Source: Ottowia oryzae | Lineage (GTDB): Bacteria; Pseudomonadota; Gammaproteobacteria; Burkholderiales; Burkholderiaceae_C | Length of the DNA: 64,000 bases | Assembly (NCBI RefSeq): GCF_003008535.1 | Contig: NZ_CP027666.1 | Location: 62,001 to 126,000, forward strand | Direction of reading: 5' to 3' | Shown: positions 51,931 to 63,551 of the stretch, piece after piece | Layout: every line of letters begins with the position of its first letter | Numbering within the stretch: the first letter of the stretch is position 1 | Program-made: the position numbers and the translations under genes | The notes under the pieces: generated by a model | Databases searched by the model: none | What the model saw: only the letters and a program-made list of their open reading frames with translations | Told to the model about the DNA's origin: nothing

Positions 51931-53559
51931 TTGTCGAACGCTTCCGAAACCCGGCGTCGCCGCACCTTCGCCATCATCTCCCACCCTGACGCGGGCAAGA
52001 CCACGCTGACGGAGAAGCTGCTGCTGTTTTCGGGCGCGATCCAGATCGCCGGCGCCGTGAAGGGCCGCAAGGCCAGCCGCCATGCCACCAGCGACTGGAT
52101 GGAGATCGAGAAGCAGCGCGGCATTTCGGTGGCCTCCAGCGTGATGCAGATGGTCTACCGCGACCACGTCATCAACCTGCTCGACACGCCCGGCCACAAG
52201 GACTTCTCCGAAGACACCTACCGCGTGCTCACCGCCGTGGATTCGGCCCTGATGGTGATCGACGCGGCCAACGGCGTGGAAAGCCAGACGCGGCGGCTCA
52301 TCGAGGTGTGCCGCCAGCGCGACACGCCCATCATCACCTTCGTCAACAAGATGGACCGCGAGGTGCGCGACCCGCTGGACATCATGGACGAGGTGGAGCG
52401 CGAGCTGGGCATGCCCTGCTGCCCCATCACCTGGCCGGTGGGCCAGGGCAAGAGCTTTGGCGGCATCATCAACCTGCGCACGCAAAGCATGACGGTGTTC
52501 GCGCCCGGCAGCGAAAAGCGCCCGCAAGACTTTGAAGTGATTCCACTGGCCGAGGCCGACAAGCTGCGCGCGCGCTTCGGCCAGGCCTTCGACGATGCGC
52601 TGGAAAGCATGGAGCTGGCCGTGGGCGCCTCGGCTGCGTGGGACCACGAAGCCTTTCTGGCCGGCAAGCTCACGCCGGTGTTCTTCGGCTCCGGCGTCAA
52701 CAACTTCGGCGTGATGGAGGTGCTGGACGCGGTGGTGGACATGTCGCCCCCGCCCGGCCCGCGCGTGGCGTACACCGAGGTCAACCGCCAGCGCGAAGAA
52801 AGAACCGTGCGGCCCGAAGACGACAGTTTTTCAGGCGTGGTCTTCAAGGTGCAGGCCAACATGGACGCCAACCACCGCGACCGCATCGCCTTCGTGCGCG
52901 TGGCCAGCGGCAAGTACACGCCGGGCATGAAGATGAAGGTGCAGCGCACCGCCAAAGAGCTGCGCCCCACCAGCGTGGTGACCTTCATGTCGCAACGCCG
53001 TGAAGCCGTAGATGAAGCCTACGCCGGCGACATCATCGGTTTCACCATCCACGGCGGCGTGCAGCTGGGCGACAGCATCACCGACGGGCCCAGCCTGCAG
53101 TTCACCGGCCTGCCCTTTTTCGCGCCCGAGATGTTCATGACCGTGGTGCTGAAGAACCCCCTGCGCACCAAGCAGTTGCAGCAGGGCCTGATGCAGCTGG
53201 GCGAAGAGGGCGCCATCCAGGTGTTCAAGCCCGACGCGGGCGGCAACATGCTGCTGGGCGCGGTGGGCCAGCTGCAGTTCGAAGTGGTGCAGCACCGCCT
53301 GAAAGCCGAGTACGACTGCGACGTGCGCCTGGAAGGCTGCCAGTACACCGGCGCGCGCTGGATCACCGCCGACACCCCGGCCGAGCTGCGCGAGTTCGAG
53401 CACGCCTACCCCCTGCGCCTGGCACACGACGCGGCGGACGCGCTGGCCTTTCTGTGCACCAGCCCGTACGACGTGCGGCTGGCGCAAGAGCGCTTTCCCA
53501 AGATCCACTTCCACCCGCTGCGCGAGCACGCGGGCCTGGCGCTGCAGCCAGCGGCCTGA
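51931..53559 (+). CDS. prfC: Peptide chain release factor 3
   Basis: GTPase that recycles RF1/RF2 after termination. 542 residues, with a TTG start at 51931 (SNASETRRRRTFAIISHPDA). G1 SHPDAGKTTLTEKLLLFSGA, G3 LLDTPGHKDFSEDTYRVL, G4 TFVNKMDREVRD. The end EHAGLALQPAA is of normal length. A non-AUG start without a good ribosome site is unusual; no in-frame ATG with family fit lies upstream. Confidence 0.96.
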   Translation: MSNASETRRRRTFAIISHPDAGKTTLTEKLLLFSGAIQIAGAVKGRKASRHATSDWMEIEKQRGISVASSVMQMVYRDHVINLLDTPGHKDFSEDTYRVLTAVDSALMVIDAANGVESQTRRLIEVCRQRDTPIITFVNKMDREVRDPLDIMDEVERELGMPCCPITWPVGQGKSFGGIINLRTQSMTVFAPGSEKRPQDFEVIPLAEADKLRARFGQAFDDALESMELAVGASAAWDHEAFLAGKLTPVFFGSGVNNFGVMEVLDAVVDMSPPPGPRVAYTEVNRQREERTVRPEDDSFSGVVFKVQANMDANHRDRIAFVRVASGKYTPGMKMKVQRTAKELRPTSVVTFMSQRREAVDEAYAGDIIGFTIHGGVQLGDSITDGPSLQFTGLPFFAPEMFMTVVLKNPLRTKQLQQGLMQLGEEGAIQVFKPDAGGNMLLGAVGQLQFEVVQHRLKAEYDCDVRLEGCQYTGARWITADTPAELREFEHAYPLRLAHDAADALAFLCTSPYDVRLAQERFPKIHFHPLREHAGLALQPAA

Positions 53560-53618
53560 TTGGCGCGGCGAGCCGGCGCGCGGCCCCTGGCCGAGCGGCT
53601 GCGGGGCCAGGTGCAACT

Positions 53619-53669
53619 ACGTTTTTGATAGCTACCAGCGCAGTTGCACCGTGCGCCAGTGGCCTTTTT
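53619..53669. repeat. Family A dispersed repeat
   Basis: GTTTTTGATAGCTACCAGCG and CGTGCGCCAGTGGCCTTTTT between converging prfC and lrp-type genes; a hairpin with T-run that may serve as terminator. Confidence 0.65.
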
Positions 53670-53688
53670 CCCTCTCAATAGGCGCGAA

Positions 53689-54171
53689 TCAACCCCGCGG
53701 TACATCCACCGGCAGCATCAAGCTTTCCTTGATCTCCTCCATCACCACGTAGCTGTTGCTTTGCGCGGGCACGGGGATTTTTTGCAGGATCTGCGCCAGC
53801 AGTTCGCGGTACTCACTCATGGCCGATAGCCGCGCCTTGATCAGGTAGTCAAAACGGCCGGACACCAGGTGGCATTCGAGCACGCGCGGCTCGTGCACCA
53901 GCTCGGCGCGCAGCTTCTCGAACAGCTCGCCGGATTTGGACGACAGCGTCAATTCCACAAACACCAGCAGCGGGCGCCCCATCGCCACCGGGTCCACCCG
54001 CGCGTGGTAGCCGGTGATGACGCCCGCGCGCTCCAGCCGGCGCACCCGCTCGGTAACGGGTGAGGTGGACAAGCCCACCTCGTGCGCCAGCTCGGTCAGC
54101 GGCAGGCGGCCCTGGCGTTGCAGCGCGTCCAGGATCTTGCGGTCGATGCGGTCAAGTTCAGGCACGGTCAT
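53689..54171 (-). CDS. Lrp/AsnC family transcriptional regulator
   Basis: 160 residues. N-terminal helix-turn-helix (LDRIDRKILDALQRQGRLPL, STSPVTERVRRLERAGVITG) and a C-terminal RAM ligand-binding domain (LLVFVELTLSSKSGELFEKL, VLECHLVSGRFDYLIKARL). It is transcribed divergently from dadA, as Lrp-type regulators of D-amino-acid dehydrogenase operons often are; likely responds to alanine or a related amino acid and controls dadA. Confidence 0.93.
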   Translation of the reverse strand: MTVPELDRIDRKILDALQRQGRLPLTELAHEVGLSTSPVTERVRRLERAGVITGYHARVDPVAMGRPLLVFVELTLSSKSGELFEKLRAELVHEPRVLECHLVSGRFDYLIKARLSAMSEYRELLAQILQKIPVPAQSNSYVVMEEIKESLMLPVDVPRG

Positions 54172-54340
54172 GGTGCGGCGGCGGGTTGTGTCGGTCAGCT
54201 CGGTGCGTGGGCCGGTTTGGCAGTGAATATCGCTGTGAAACCGGATTACTTCAGTGGTGTTTGCTGCATAGATGCTCCTACAGTTTGCACTTCACTGCAA
54301 GCCATTCGGGCGCCGCAGGTTCTGGCACAGGGGCAGCGTT

Positions 54341-55684
54341 ATGAAGGTCATCGTTCTGGGCGGCGGCGTGGTCGGCGTCACCACCGCTTACTACCTGGCG
54401 CGCGGCGGCGCGCAAGTCACCGTGGTCGAGCGACAGGACGGCGCCGCGCTGGAAACCAGCTTTGCCAACGCTGGGCAGGTATCGCCCGGCTACAGCACGC
54501 CGTGGGCGGCGCCAGGCATCCCGGTCAAAGCGCTGAAATGGATGCTGCAGCGCCACGCGCCGCTGGCCATTCGCGCCGATGGCAGCCTGTTTCAGCTGCG
54601 CTGGATGGCGCAGATGCTCAAGAACTGCACCAGCGCGCGTTACGCCGTCAACAAAGAGCGCATGACGCGCGTGGCCGAGTACAGCCGCGACTGCCTGCGC
54701 CAACTGCGCGCCGACACGGGCATCCAGTACGACCAGCGGACGCTGGGCACGCTGCAGGTGTTTCGCACGCCCAAGCAGCTGCAGGCCGTGCAAAGCGACA
54801 TCGCCGTGCTGCGCGAATGCGAGGTGCCATTCCGCGAACTGCGCGCCGATGAGCTGCCCGAGATCGAGCCCGCCTTGGCCCACGCGCCGGGCCTGGTGGG
54901 CGGCCTGCACCTGCCCGGCGACGAAACCGGCGACTGCCACCAGTTCACCCAGCGCCTGGCCGAATTGGCGCGCGGGCTGGGCGTGCAGTTCCGCTACGGG
55001 GTGGACGTGCAGCGCCTGCAAACGCAGGGCCGCACCGTGACCGGAGTGCACATCGCCCGCCACAACGGCGCGCGCGACGCCAGCCACACCGGCGAAAGCG
55101 AGCTGCTGAGCGCCGACCGGGTGGTGGTGGCGCTGGGCTGCGCATCGCACGAGCTGCTGGGCACGCTGGGGCTGGACGTGCCTGTGTACCCCGTCAAAGG
55201 CTATTCGCTGACGGTGCCCATCGTCGATGAAGCCCGCGCGCCACGGTCCACCGTGATGGACGAGACGTACAAAGTCGCCGTCACCCGCCTGGGCAACCGC
55301 ATTCGCGTGGGCGGCATGGCCGAGCTGGCGGGGCACGACCTGCGCCTGAACCCGCGCCGCCGCGAGACGCTGGAACTGGTCACGCAAGGCTTGTTTGCAG
55401 GCGCGGGCGACGTGCCCGCCGCATCGTTCTGGACCGGCCTGCGCCCCATGACCCCCGACGGCACGCCCATCCTGGGCCGCGCCCCTGGCTGGGACAACCT
55501 GCTGGTCAACACCGGCCACGGCACCCTGGGCTGGACCATGGCCTGCGGCAGCGGCAAGCTGCTGGCCGACTTGACGCTGGGCCGCCAGCCCGACATCAGC
55601 ACCGACGGGCTGAGCGCCGATCGCTATGGTAAGAATAGCGGCCAGCGCAGCATGGGCGGGCGCCAGCTGCCAGTTCACGCCTGA
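54341..55684 (+). CDS. dadA: D-amino acid dehydrogenase
   Basis: FAD enzyme that oxidises D-alanine and other D-amino acids, feeding electrons to the respiratory chain. 447 residues from ATG 54341 (MKVIVLGGGVVGVTTAYYLA), a DAO-type dinucleotide fold. Signatures TSFANAGQVSPGYSTPWAAP, RADELPEIEPAL, PVKGYSLTVPI and MTPDGTPILGRA. The ~15 residues after RYGKN extend the usual C-terminus. No alanine racemase gene (dadX) follows; the CRISPR array begins 81 bp downstream. Confidence 0.94.
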   Translation: MKVIVLGGGVVGVTTAYYLARGGAQVTVVERQDGAALETSFANAGQVSPGYSTPWAAPGIPVKALKWMLQRHAPLAIRADGSLFQLRWMAQMLKNCTSARYAVNKERMTRVAEYSRDCLRQLRADTGIQYDQRTLGTLQVFRTPKQLQAVQSDIAVLRECEVPFRELRADELPEIEPALAHAPGLVGGLHLPGDETGDCHQFTQRLAELARGLGVQFRYGVDVQRLQTQGRTVTGVHIARHNGARDASHTGESELLSADRVVVALGCASHELLGTLGLDVPVYPVKGYSLTVPIVDEARAPRSTVMDETYKVAVTRLGNRIRVGGMAELAGHDLRLNPRRRETLELVTQGLFAGAGDVPAASFWTGLRPMTPDGTPILGRAPGWDNLLVNTGHGTLGWTMACGSGKLLADLTLGRQPDISTDGLSADRYGKNSGQRSMGGRQLPVHA

Positions 55685-55765
55685 TACGCGCCGCCGCGCG
55701 GTCGTCCCGCCACCTTCCGCGATGCCCGGCGCTGAATGGGTTGGGCAACGCGGGCGCGCGGATGA

Positions 55766-55793
55766 GTGTTCATAAGCCTACGCGGCAGAGGAC
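55766..55793 (-). repeat. Degenerate terminal CRISPR repeat
   Basis: The core GCCTACGCGGCAG is kept, but the bases read as GAGCT in the normal repeat and several end bases differ, so the last two base pairs of the Cas6f stem are lost. A 32-bp spacer (55794-55825) separates it from the first perfect repeat. This fixes the array's distal end. Confidence 0.9.
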
Positions 55794-58700
55794 AATGCGT
55801 CGGTAATGCCGTAGGCCGAGATGGTTTTCTGAGCTGCCTACGCGGCAGCGAACCCCACCGTGGATAGCCAGCTGAATTTCGATGTTTTCTGAGCTGCCTA
55901 CGCGGCAGCGAACTCAGCGCCGTCGTCAACGGCTTTTTGGGCGGTTTTCTGAGCTGCCTACGCGGCAGCGAACGCAAAACACTGCCCGAATGTCTGCCAC
56001 TCGTTTTTCTGAGCTGCCTACGCGGCAGCGAACATCGTGGAGAGCTTCCCCCGCCAGTGCGTGCTTTTCTGAGCTGCCTACGCGGCAGCGAACGCAACCT
56101 GGCTGGCGGGCGCGGCACCATCAGCGTTTCTGAGCTGCCTACGCGGCAGCGAACGTTCCCTACGACCCGCACCTGCCGGTGCATACTTTCTGAGCTGCCT
56201 ACGCGGCAGCGAACAATGGCGTGCCCACCACATGGCCGTTCTCTATTTTCTGAGCTGCCTACGCGGCAGCGAACGCGCCCAAGACCAGCACAGGAACGTA
56301 CAGAGATTTCTGAGCTGCCTACGCGGCAGCGAACGTGTTCGTGGCCACGGACATCAACTTGCGCCCTTTCTGAGCTGCCTACGCGGCAGCGAACGTTGGT
56401 GCGCTGGCTGGTGCTGCGGGGTTTGTTTTCTGAGCTGCCTACGCGGCAGCGAACGCCGAATATCCAGCCCGCAAAAGAAGGCGAATTTTTCTGAGCTGCC
56501 TACGCGGCAGCGAACTACAAGCAGTGCCAGCGCAAGCAGATGGGGCTTTTCTGAGCTGCCTACGCGGCAGCGAACGATATGTCTGGCGGCAAGAAATTTG
56601 AGGACATTTTCTGAGCTGCCTACGCGGCAGCGAACCATGACTGGGCTGGCCAAGGGCACTGCTGGCTTTTCTGAGCTGCCTACGCGGCAGCGAACGAGGA
56701 GATCGTTCGCCATCAGATTTCCTCGTATTTCTGAGCTGCCTACGCGGCAGCGAACATCATCCCGCCGACGGCGGACTATCCCAATGGTTTCTGAGCTGCC
56801 TACGCGGCAGCGAACCTCGTCCGCACCAGAATACATGGATGCGTCCATTTCTGAGCTGCCTACGCGGCAGCGAACCCCGCATCTGAACGTCCCGAGCTTG
56901 CCGACGTTTTCTGAGCTGCCTACGCGGCAGCGAACACAGGTTGTCGTCGGGCAGCATCTTGCGGTATTTTCTGAGCTGCCTACGCGGCAGCGAACCTGCA
57001 TTGGCCGAGGTCACTGCGTCGCTGATATTTCTGAGCTGCCTACGCGGCAGCGAACCTGAGCGTGCCCGAGAGGGGCATGCCACTGTTGTTTCTGAGCTGC
57101 CTACGCGGCAGCGAACCTGGCGTTTGTCCCCGAATTGACCCAGGCCGATTTCTGAGCTGCCTACGCGGCAGCGAACGATGCGCATGTGCGCATCACCGCT
57201 GCCGCACTTTTCTGAGCTGCCTACGCGGCAGCGAACAGGCAGCGTGAGATCGCGATTCAGATCATGAATTTCTGAGCTGCCTACGCGGCAGCGAACGGCA
57301 AGCCGCAGTCCTTCACCGACGCGGACTATTTCTGAGCTGCCTACGCGGCAGCGAACGATGGGACGCGAGGGGCCTCTGCGCTCCATCTTTTCTGAGCTGC
57401 CTACGCGGCAGCGAACTCAGCACCAACACCAACACCGGCTGCGGCGGATTTCTGAGCTGCCTACGCGGCAGCGAACATTCCCTCACCGTCACCGCCACCG
57501 ATGGCGAGTTTCTGAGCTGCCTACGCGGCAGCGAACGACGATTGGGCCGACACCTTCGCCCGCGTGATTTTCTGAGCTGCCTACGCGGCAGCGAACGACG
57601 AAGCCGGGTTTGATGACGTACTTGACCTTTTCTGAGCTGCCTACGCGGCAGCGAACCGGTGGGCAGGCTGCGCACGTCGGGGCGGCCCATTTCTGAGCTG
57701 CCTACGCGGCAGCGAACCATGCAGCGCTGGCCCAGGCCGGTGGCGACCATTTCTGAGCTGCCTACGCGGCAGCGAACGCGCCGTTGGTGAGGATGAGGGG
57801 CAGGCGGTTTTTCTGAGCTGCCTACGCGGCAGCGAACTGAAGCGTGAATGCAAGGGGCGCACGAATGCGTTTCTGAGCTGCCTACGCGGCAGCGAACTTT
57901 CTCGGCCCACGGCGCCGCGCGCTTCGTGTTTTCTGAGCTGCCTACGCGGCAGCGAACCGCGTGCTGCGCCGTGCGGCCGCGCGCATCGTTTTCTGAGCTG
58001 CCTACGCGGCAGCGAACGCCCAGCGGGCGCACTGTTCTGGACGAGGTTGTTTCTGAGCTGCCTACGCGGCAGCGAACGCATCAAGACCTATCAGGCGCTG
58101 GTTGAAACCTTTCTGAGCTGCCTACGCGGCAGCGAACTCTTCGGAGACCACGTAGTAGCCGCCCACCTCTTTCTGAGCTGCCTACGCGGCAGCGAACGTC
58201 CCCAACTTGCAGCGGTCGCTGCGGCAGTATTTCTGAGCTGCCTACGCGGCAGCGAACTGGCCGGTATTACTCGCCCGCTGAGTGCTACCTTTCTGAGCTG
58301 CCTACGCGGCAGCGAACAGCTGCAATCGCCCGGCCGATTTACTGTGCGTTTTCTGAGCTGCCTACGCGGCAGCGAACTTCCCAGCTGCTGCACATGCCCA
58401 CGCTGACCTTTTCTGAGCTGCCTACGCGGCAGCGAACTACCACCACGGCGTGAGGGTCCTTGAGGTCAATTTCTGAGCTGCCTACGCGGCAGCGAACGTG
58501 CTGACCATCAGCCGCCGAAAACGCACCAATTTCTGAGCTGCCTACGCGGCAGCGAACGCATGCAGCCTGCAGCTGGCCGGTGTTGGCAATTTCTGAGCTG
58601 CCTACGCGGCAGCGAACCAACAAGTCGATCCGGTGGCAGCCGGTTTGGCTTTCTGAGCTGCCTACGCGGCAGCGAACCAGATACCCCGGCGGTGCGCGCC

Positions 58701-61700
58701 AGCATCAGCATTTCTGAGCTGCCTACGCGGCAGCGAACTGCGCTATCTACCTCAATGCGCTGCTGCGCGATTTCTGAGCTGCCTACGCGGCAGCGAACTG
58801 CAGGGGTTGCAGACTGGCCTTATTGCGCTGTTTCTGAGCTGCCTACGCGGCAGCGAACTGCCAGTCAGGCAGCATCAGGACGTGGCTGCATTTCTGAGCT
58901 GCCTACGCGGCAGCGAACGGCGCCGGGGCGTCGTAGAAAGCCCCATCATTTTTCTGAGCTGCCTACGCGGCAGCGAACAGCTGGCCAGGCGGCAGCAACG
59001 CCTGGAACAATTTCTGAGCTGCCTACGCGGCAGCGAACGAGCTGCGCCGCGTAACGCCCGACCAGATCGATTTCTGAGCTGCCTACGCGGCAGCGAACTC
59101 CATGATGCCAACCGGCATCGGGGCGGATACTTTCTGAGCTGCCTACGCGGCAGCGAACTCAGGCCATTGGCCAGCCCAGCGTGACGGTGTTTTCTGAGCT
59201 GCCTACGCGGCAGCGAACTCGGCGCCCGCGAAATCGTTGCGCTGCTTCTCTTTCTGAGCTGCCTACGCGGCAGCGAACGATTGCCTACTCACTCTCCCTT
59301 TCTCTTGATTTTTCTGAGCTGCCTACGCGGCAGCGAACACTGAGCCGCGCAATGTCGGCGTCGCTGAGCATTTCTGAGCTGCCTACGCGGCAGCGAACCG
59401 CGAAGTCGATGAAAGTTGCTCGCGTCAGCGTTTCTGAGCTGCCTACGCGGCAGCGAACTCCATGCGCGCAGGCGTTGCGGTGAAGCCCACTTTCTGAGCT
59501 GCCTACGCGGCAGCGAACCGGACGCGGCTTGCTTGCGCGCCACGCCTTTATTTCTGAGCTGCCTACGCGGCAGCGAACTAGTCCGACAGCGGCGCGCGGT
59601 CCAGCTGCGCTTTCTGAGCTGCCTACGCGGCAGCGAACTATGGAGGTCTCCCCTTGTCTGAATGGCTTGTTTTCTGAGCTGCCTACGCGGCAGCGAACAT
59701 GGCATCGCCCAGCCCACGCATTTGCGTCAGTTTCTGAGCTGCCTACGCGGCAGCGAACATGGAGCGCGACGGCTACACCCGCGCCGGCGTTTTCTGAGCT
59801 GCCTACGCGGCAGCGAACCCGTTTGCCGAGCGTGACGTGGTTCTGATTCATTTCTGAGCTGCCTACGCGGCAGCGAACCTGCTGGCGTGGGGCGCGCGCG
59901 GCTACGTGCATTTCTGAGCTGCCTACGCGGCAGCGAACGCTTGACGTTTCCGTTCGCACCGTTCACGACTTTTCTGAGCTGCCTACGCGGCAGCGAACGT
60001 AGGCCAGCGGCACCGGCTTCTCGCCGGATTCTTTCTGAGCTGCCTACGCGGCAGCGAACCCGACGCCACCGCCGCCGTCAACGCCGAGCGCTTTCTGAGC
60101 TGCCTACGCGGCAGCGAACAAAACCGCGTCAACGTCAAGCGAATGACGGCATTTCTGAGCTGCCTACGCGGCAGCGAACCCATAGCGCAGCTTGTAGTAA
60201 CTGGCGTAATGTTTCTGAGCTGCCTACGCGGCAGCGAACCTCCCCAGCGCGGCCGCGTTGACCTGGCGCGATTTCTGAGCTGCCTACGCGGCAGCGAACA
60301 CCACGCCACGCTGGCGCGCAGGGCCGGTTCTTTTCTGAGCTGCCTACGCGGCAGCGAACAATCACCCGCTAGCGCCTATCAGTCAAGCGCTTTTCTGAGC
60401 TGCCTACGCGGCAGCGAACTCGATGATGGCGCCCTTGCTTTTCTGCCAGTCATTTCTGAGCTGCCTACGCGGCAGCGAACGAATGGGTGGTTGGTCAGGC
60501 CAGGGCCAGCTCTTTCTGAGCTGCCTACGCGGCAGCGAACGAGCGGTTCCCTCTGGCGCGCGCATCCACGAATTTCTGAGCTGCCTACGCGGCAGCGAAC
60601 GCAGGCCCGGCGAACACCCTCCAGCCGCGCGATTTCTGAGCTGCCTACGCGGCAGCGAACCACCTGTACCTGGCCACCGAGCTGGCCGCGAATTTCTGAG
60701 CTGCCTACGCGGCAGCGAACGCCCGTCGCGGTGGATCGCGTGACCTACGTCTTTTCTGAGCTGCCTACGCGGCAGCGAACGGGTGGAAGCAATACGTGCG
60801 CGAGCGCATCAATTTCTGAGCTGCCTACGCGGCAGCGAACGGATCAACCTGCATGCGTTCCCACTGGGCGAATTTCTGAGCTGCCTACGCGGCAGCGAAC
60901 AGACACGAGCGGCCCCCTGCGCGCGCCGATACTTTCTGAGCTGCCTACGCGGCAGCGAACTGCGGCGGAGGTTTTCTTCGCGAACGAGATCCTTTCTGAG
61001 CTGCCTACGCGGCAGCGAACGCCCGTCGCGGTGGATCGCGTGACCTACGTCTTTTCTGAGCTGCCTACGCGGCAGCGAACGGCCTCGATACGTTCTCATC
61101 GTTCCGCATCAATTTCTGAGCTGCCTACGCGGCAGCGAACTATCGACATCTATTCCGGCGCCGCGCCCGCATTTTCTGAGCTGCCTACGCGGCAGCGAAC
61201 CGCACGCTGGTTGATCGCTTGAATTTCGCCGAGTTTCTGAGCTGCCTACGCGGCAGCGAACTGCAATGGGATCGCTGGGCCGGGCGTCATCGCTTTCTGA
61301 GCTGCCTACGCGGCAGCGAACCCGAAGCGCGGCGTACCAAGCAAGGTTGTCCATTTCTGAGCTGCCTACGCGGCAGCGAACCAGGTGCGCGCCACGTTGG
61401 GCGCCATGACGCATTTCTGAGCTGCCTACGCGGCAGCGAACGAAGCCTGGGCCCTACCGCAAAACCTGGTGAATTTCTGAGCTGCCTACGCGGCAGCGAA
61501 CCGCCAGACCGAAGTCGGATTCGTCGTTGATCATTTCTGAGCTGCCTACGCGGCAGCGAACGGGCCGCACGGAACTGGTGCGGCGCTTGATTTTTTCTGA
61601 GCTGCCTACGCGGCAGCGAACCGCGGGTGCGGCTGATCCGCAGGCCATGGGCTTTTCTGAGCTGCCTACGCGGCAGCGAACGTGCGGCCAGGACGAGGAT

Positions 61701-63422
61701 GATCGTTCTCATGTTTCTGAGCTGCCTACGCGGCAGCGAACAGCGGCACCTTCACGCCACCGGCCGTTCTGCTTTTCTGAGCTGCCTACGCGGCAGCGAA
61801 CATCTCGTCCACGATGTCCGGGGTCACGGCGCTTTTCTGAGCTGCCTACGCGGCAGCGAACGTCACGATGACCTGCCCAAGCCGCATGCACGCTTTCTGA
61901 GCTGCCTACGCGGCAGCGAACCTCGTCAAACCACGCTCCATGGCGCCGGGCAATTTCTGAGCTGCCTACGCGGCAGCGAACTGCCCCAGCGCAATTTGCT
62001 GATCGTGCTGTTGATTTCTGAGCTGCCTACGCGGCAGCGAACGCCGCGCTGGGCGTAGCCCACGGACACGCGCATTTCTGAGCTGCCTACGCGGCAGCGA
62101 ACGCGTTGCCGCTGACGGTGACGGTGCGCACTACTTTCTGAGCTGCCTACGCGGCAGCGAACAAAAATAGTTTTATCCTGGAATTTTTGCATTTTTTCTG
62201 AGCTGCCTACGCGGCAGCGAACGCCGGGCCGTGGCTTGATCTGTGCCCGGATTTTTTCTGAGCTGCCTACGCGGCAGCGAACCCCGACCACGCGCTGGGC
62301 CGCGCCGCTGCCGTTTTCTGAGCTGCCTACGCGGCAGCGAACGCCAGCCTCGCGCAAAAGCGCGGCGCAGACATTTTCTGAGCTGCCTACGCGGCAGCGA
62401 ACCGCTGGCGCCTGCCGCGCCGCCGCCGGCAGCCTTTCTGAGCTGCCTACGCGGCAGCGAACTGATGTGCATCGCACACGAGTGTGCTCCCTACTTTCTG
62501 AGCTGCCTACGCGGCAGCGAACGGCCAGCGCCGCCGCGTTGCGCGCCTGCTGCTTTTCTGAGCTGCCTACGCGGCAGCGAACGTCAGCTCGTTCACCTCC
62601 GACCCGATGCCGCTTTTCTGAGCTGCCTACGCGGCAGCGAACTCTACGGCAGCGCGGCCAAGGCCGCGCCGAAATTTCTGAGCTGCCTACGCGGCAGCGA
62701 ACCCATGGCCGTGGGCGGCGGTGGCAGCGCTGGCTTTCTGAGCTGCCTACGCGGCAGCGAACTGCAGCAGGTTCTTGGCCAGCTGCTTGGCAAATTTCTG
62801 AGCTGCCTACGCGGCAGCGAACGAAGTCACGGGCGTGCTCGTGCAGCGCCTGCATTTCTGAGCTGCCTACGCGGCAGCGAACTCGAGTTGCGGTGAGGCG
62901 CTAGCGCGCCTTTATTTCTGAGCTGCCTACGCGGCAGCGAACGATGCCAAAGAAACCGCCCTCAACGCCCTAGTTTTCTGAGCTGCCTACGCGGCAGCGA
63001 ACGGCGTCACCACCGCAGCGGGCAACGCCTGGCATTTCTGAGCTGCCTACGCGGCAGCGAACGGCCTGGGCTTCGGTGGCGGCGTTGCTGCGCTTTTCTG
63101 AGCTGCCTACGCGGCAGCGAACGCAGCTGGGAGTGGCCCGCACAAAAAACTGACTTTCTGAGCTGCCTACGCGGCAGCGAACGACTACCTGGCGCCCATG
63201 ATCGAAAAGGTCAATTTCTGAGCTGCCTACGCGGCAGCGAACGCGATCTGGGCCGCGTTGGCCCCTAAGTCGTATTTCTGAGCTGCCTACGCGGCAGCGA
63301 ACCTGGCGTTGGCGCTGGCGAAGGCGAAGGCGAATTTCTGAGCTGCCTACGCGGCAGCGAACCGCGAGACTGCCGCCGCCATCAAGACCACATTTTTCTG
63401 AGCTGCCTACGCGGCAGCGAAC
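55766..63422 (-). CRISPR. Type I-F CRISPR array, 127 spacers
   Basis: Repeat length 28 bp; on the transcribed minus strand it starts GTTCGCTGCCGCG and ends AGGCAGCTCAGAAA. CTGCC/GGCAG forms the 5-bp Cas6f hairpin with loop GCGTA. 127 repeats from 55826 to 63422 appear identical. A 128th at 55766-55793 is degenerate, losing most of one half of the repeat, and marks the old (distal) end. Spacers are 32 bp, with nine of 33 bp by the drift in register. The leader and cas6f lie at the 63.4-64 kb side, so the newest spacers are near 63.4 kb. The spacer at 60721-60752 recurs at 61021-61052. Spacer sequences show no recognisable match to genes in this window by eye. Confidence 0.98.
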
Positions 63423-63551
63423 TTCTACGGATTTTCGTTATCTCCTTGATTTTTAAAGAACAAAGCCATTTCCATGGCTTTTCCCCCTCTTACGCCGAGC
63501 AGCGCTAAGTACTTGATTTTCCTGGCCCCTGGGGTGGGCAACGAAAAAGGG
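63423..63551 (-). promoter_or_regulatory. CRISPR leader with IHF site
   Basis: 129 bp between the cas6f stop and the first repeat. Read on the minus strand it begins ACCCTTTTTCG, contains AATCAAGTACTTA (63518-63506), an exact match to the IHF consensus WATCAANNNNTTR, and a second near match, AATCAAGGAGATA (63451-63439). An 8-bp inverted repeat AAAGCCAT/ATGGCTTT (63462-63481) lies between them. IHF bending of the leader is needed for spacer integration in type I-F; here the main site is about 84 bp from the first repeat. The leader should also carry the array promoter, but no clear -35/-10 pair was assigned. Confidence 0.8.

Noticed and set aside
55882..62904. Many open frames repeating FLSCLRGSE / ELPTRQRT / VRCRVGSSE on both strands
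   Set aside because: They are translations of the CRISPR repeats; the unit length is mostly 60 bp, so frames stay open across several repeats. No start or codon character supports genes.
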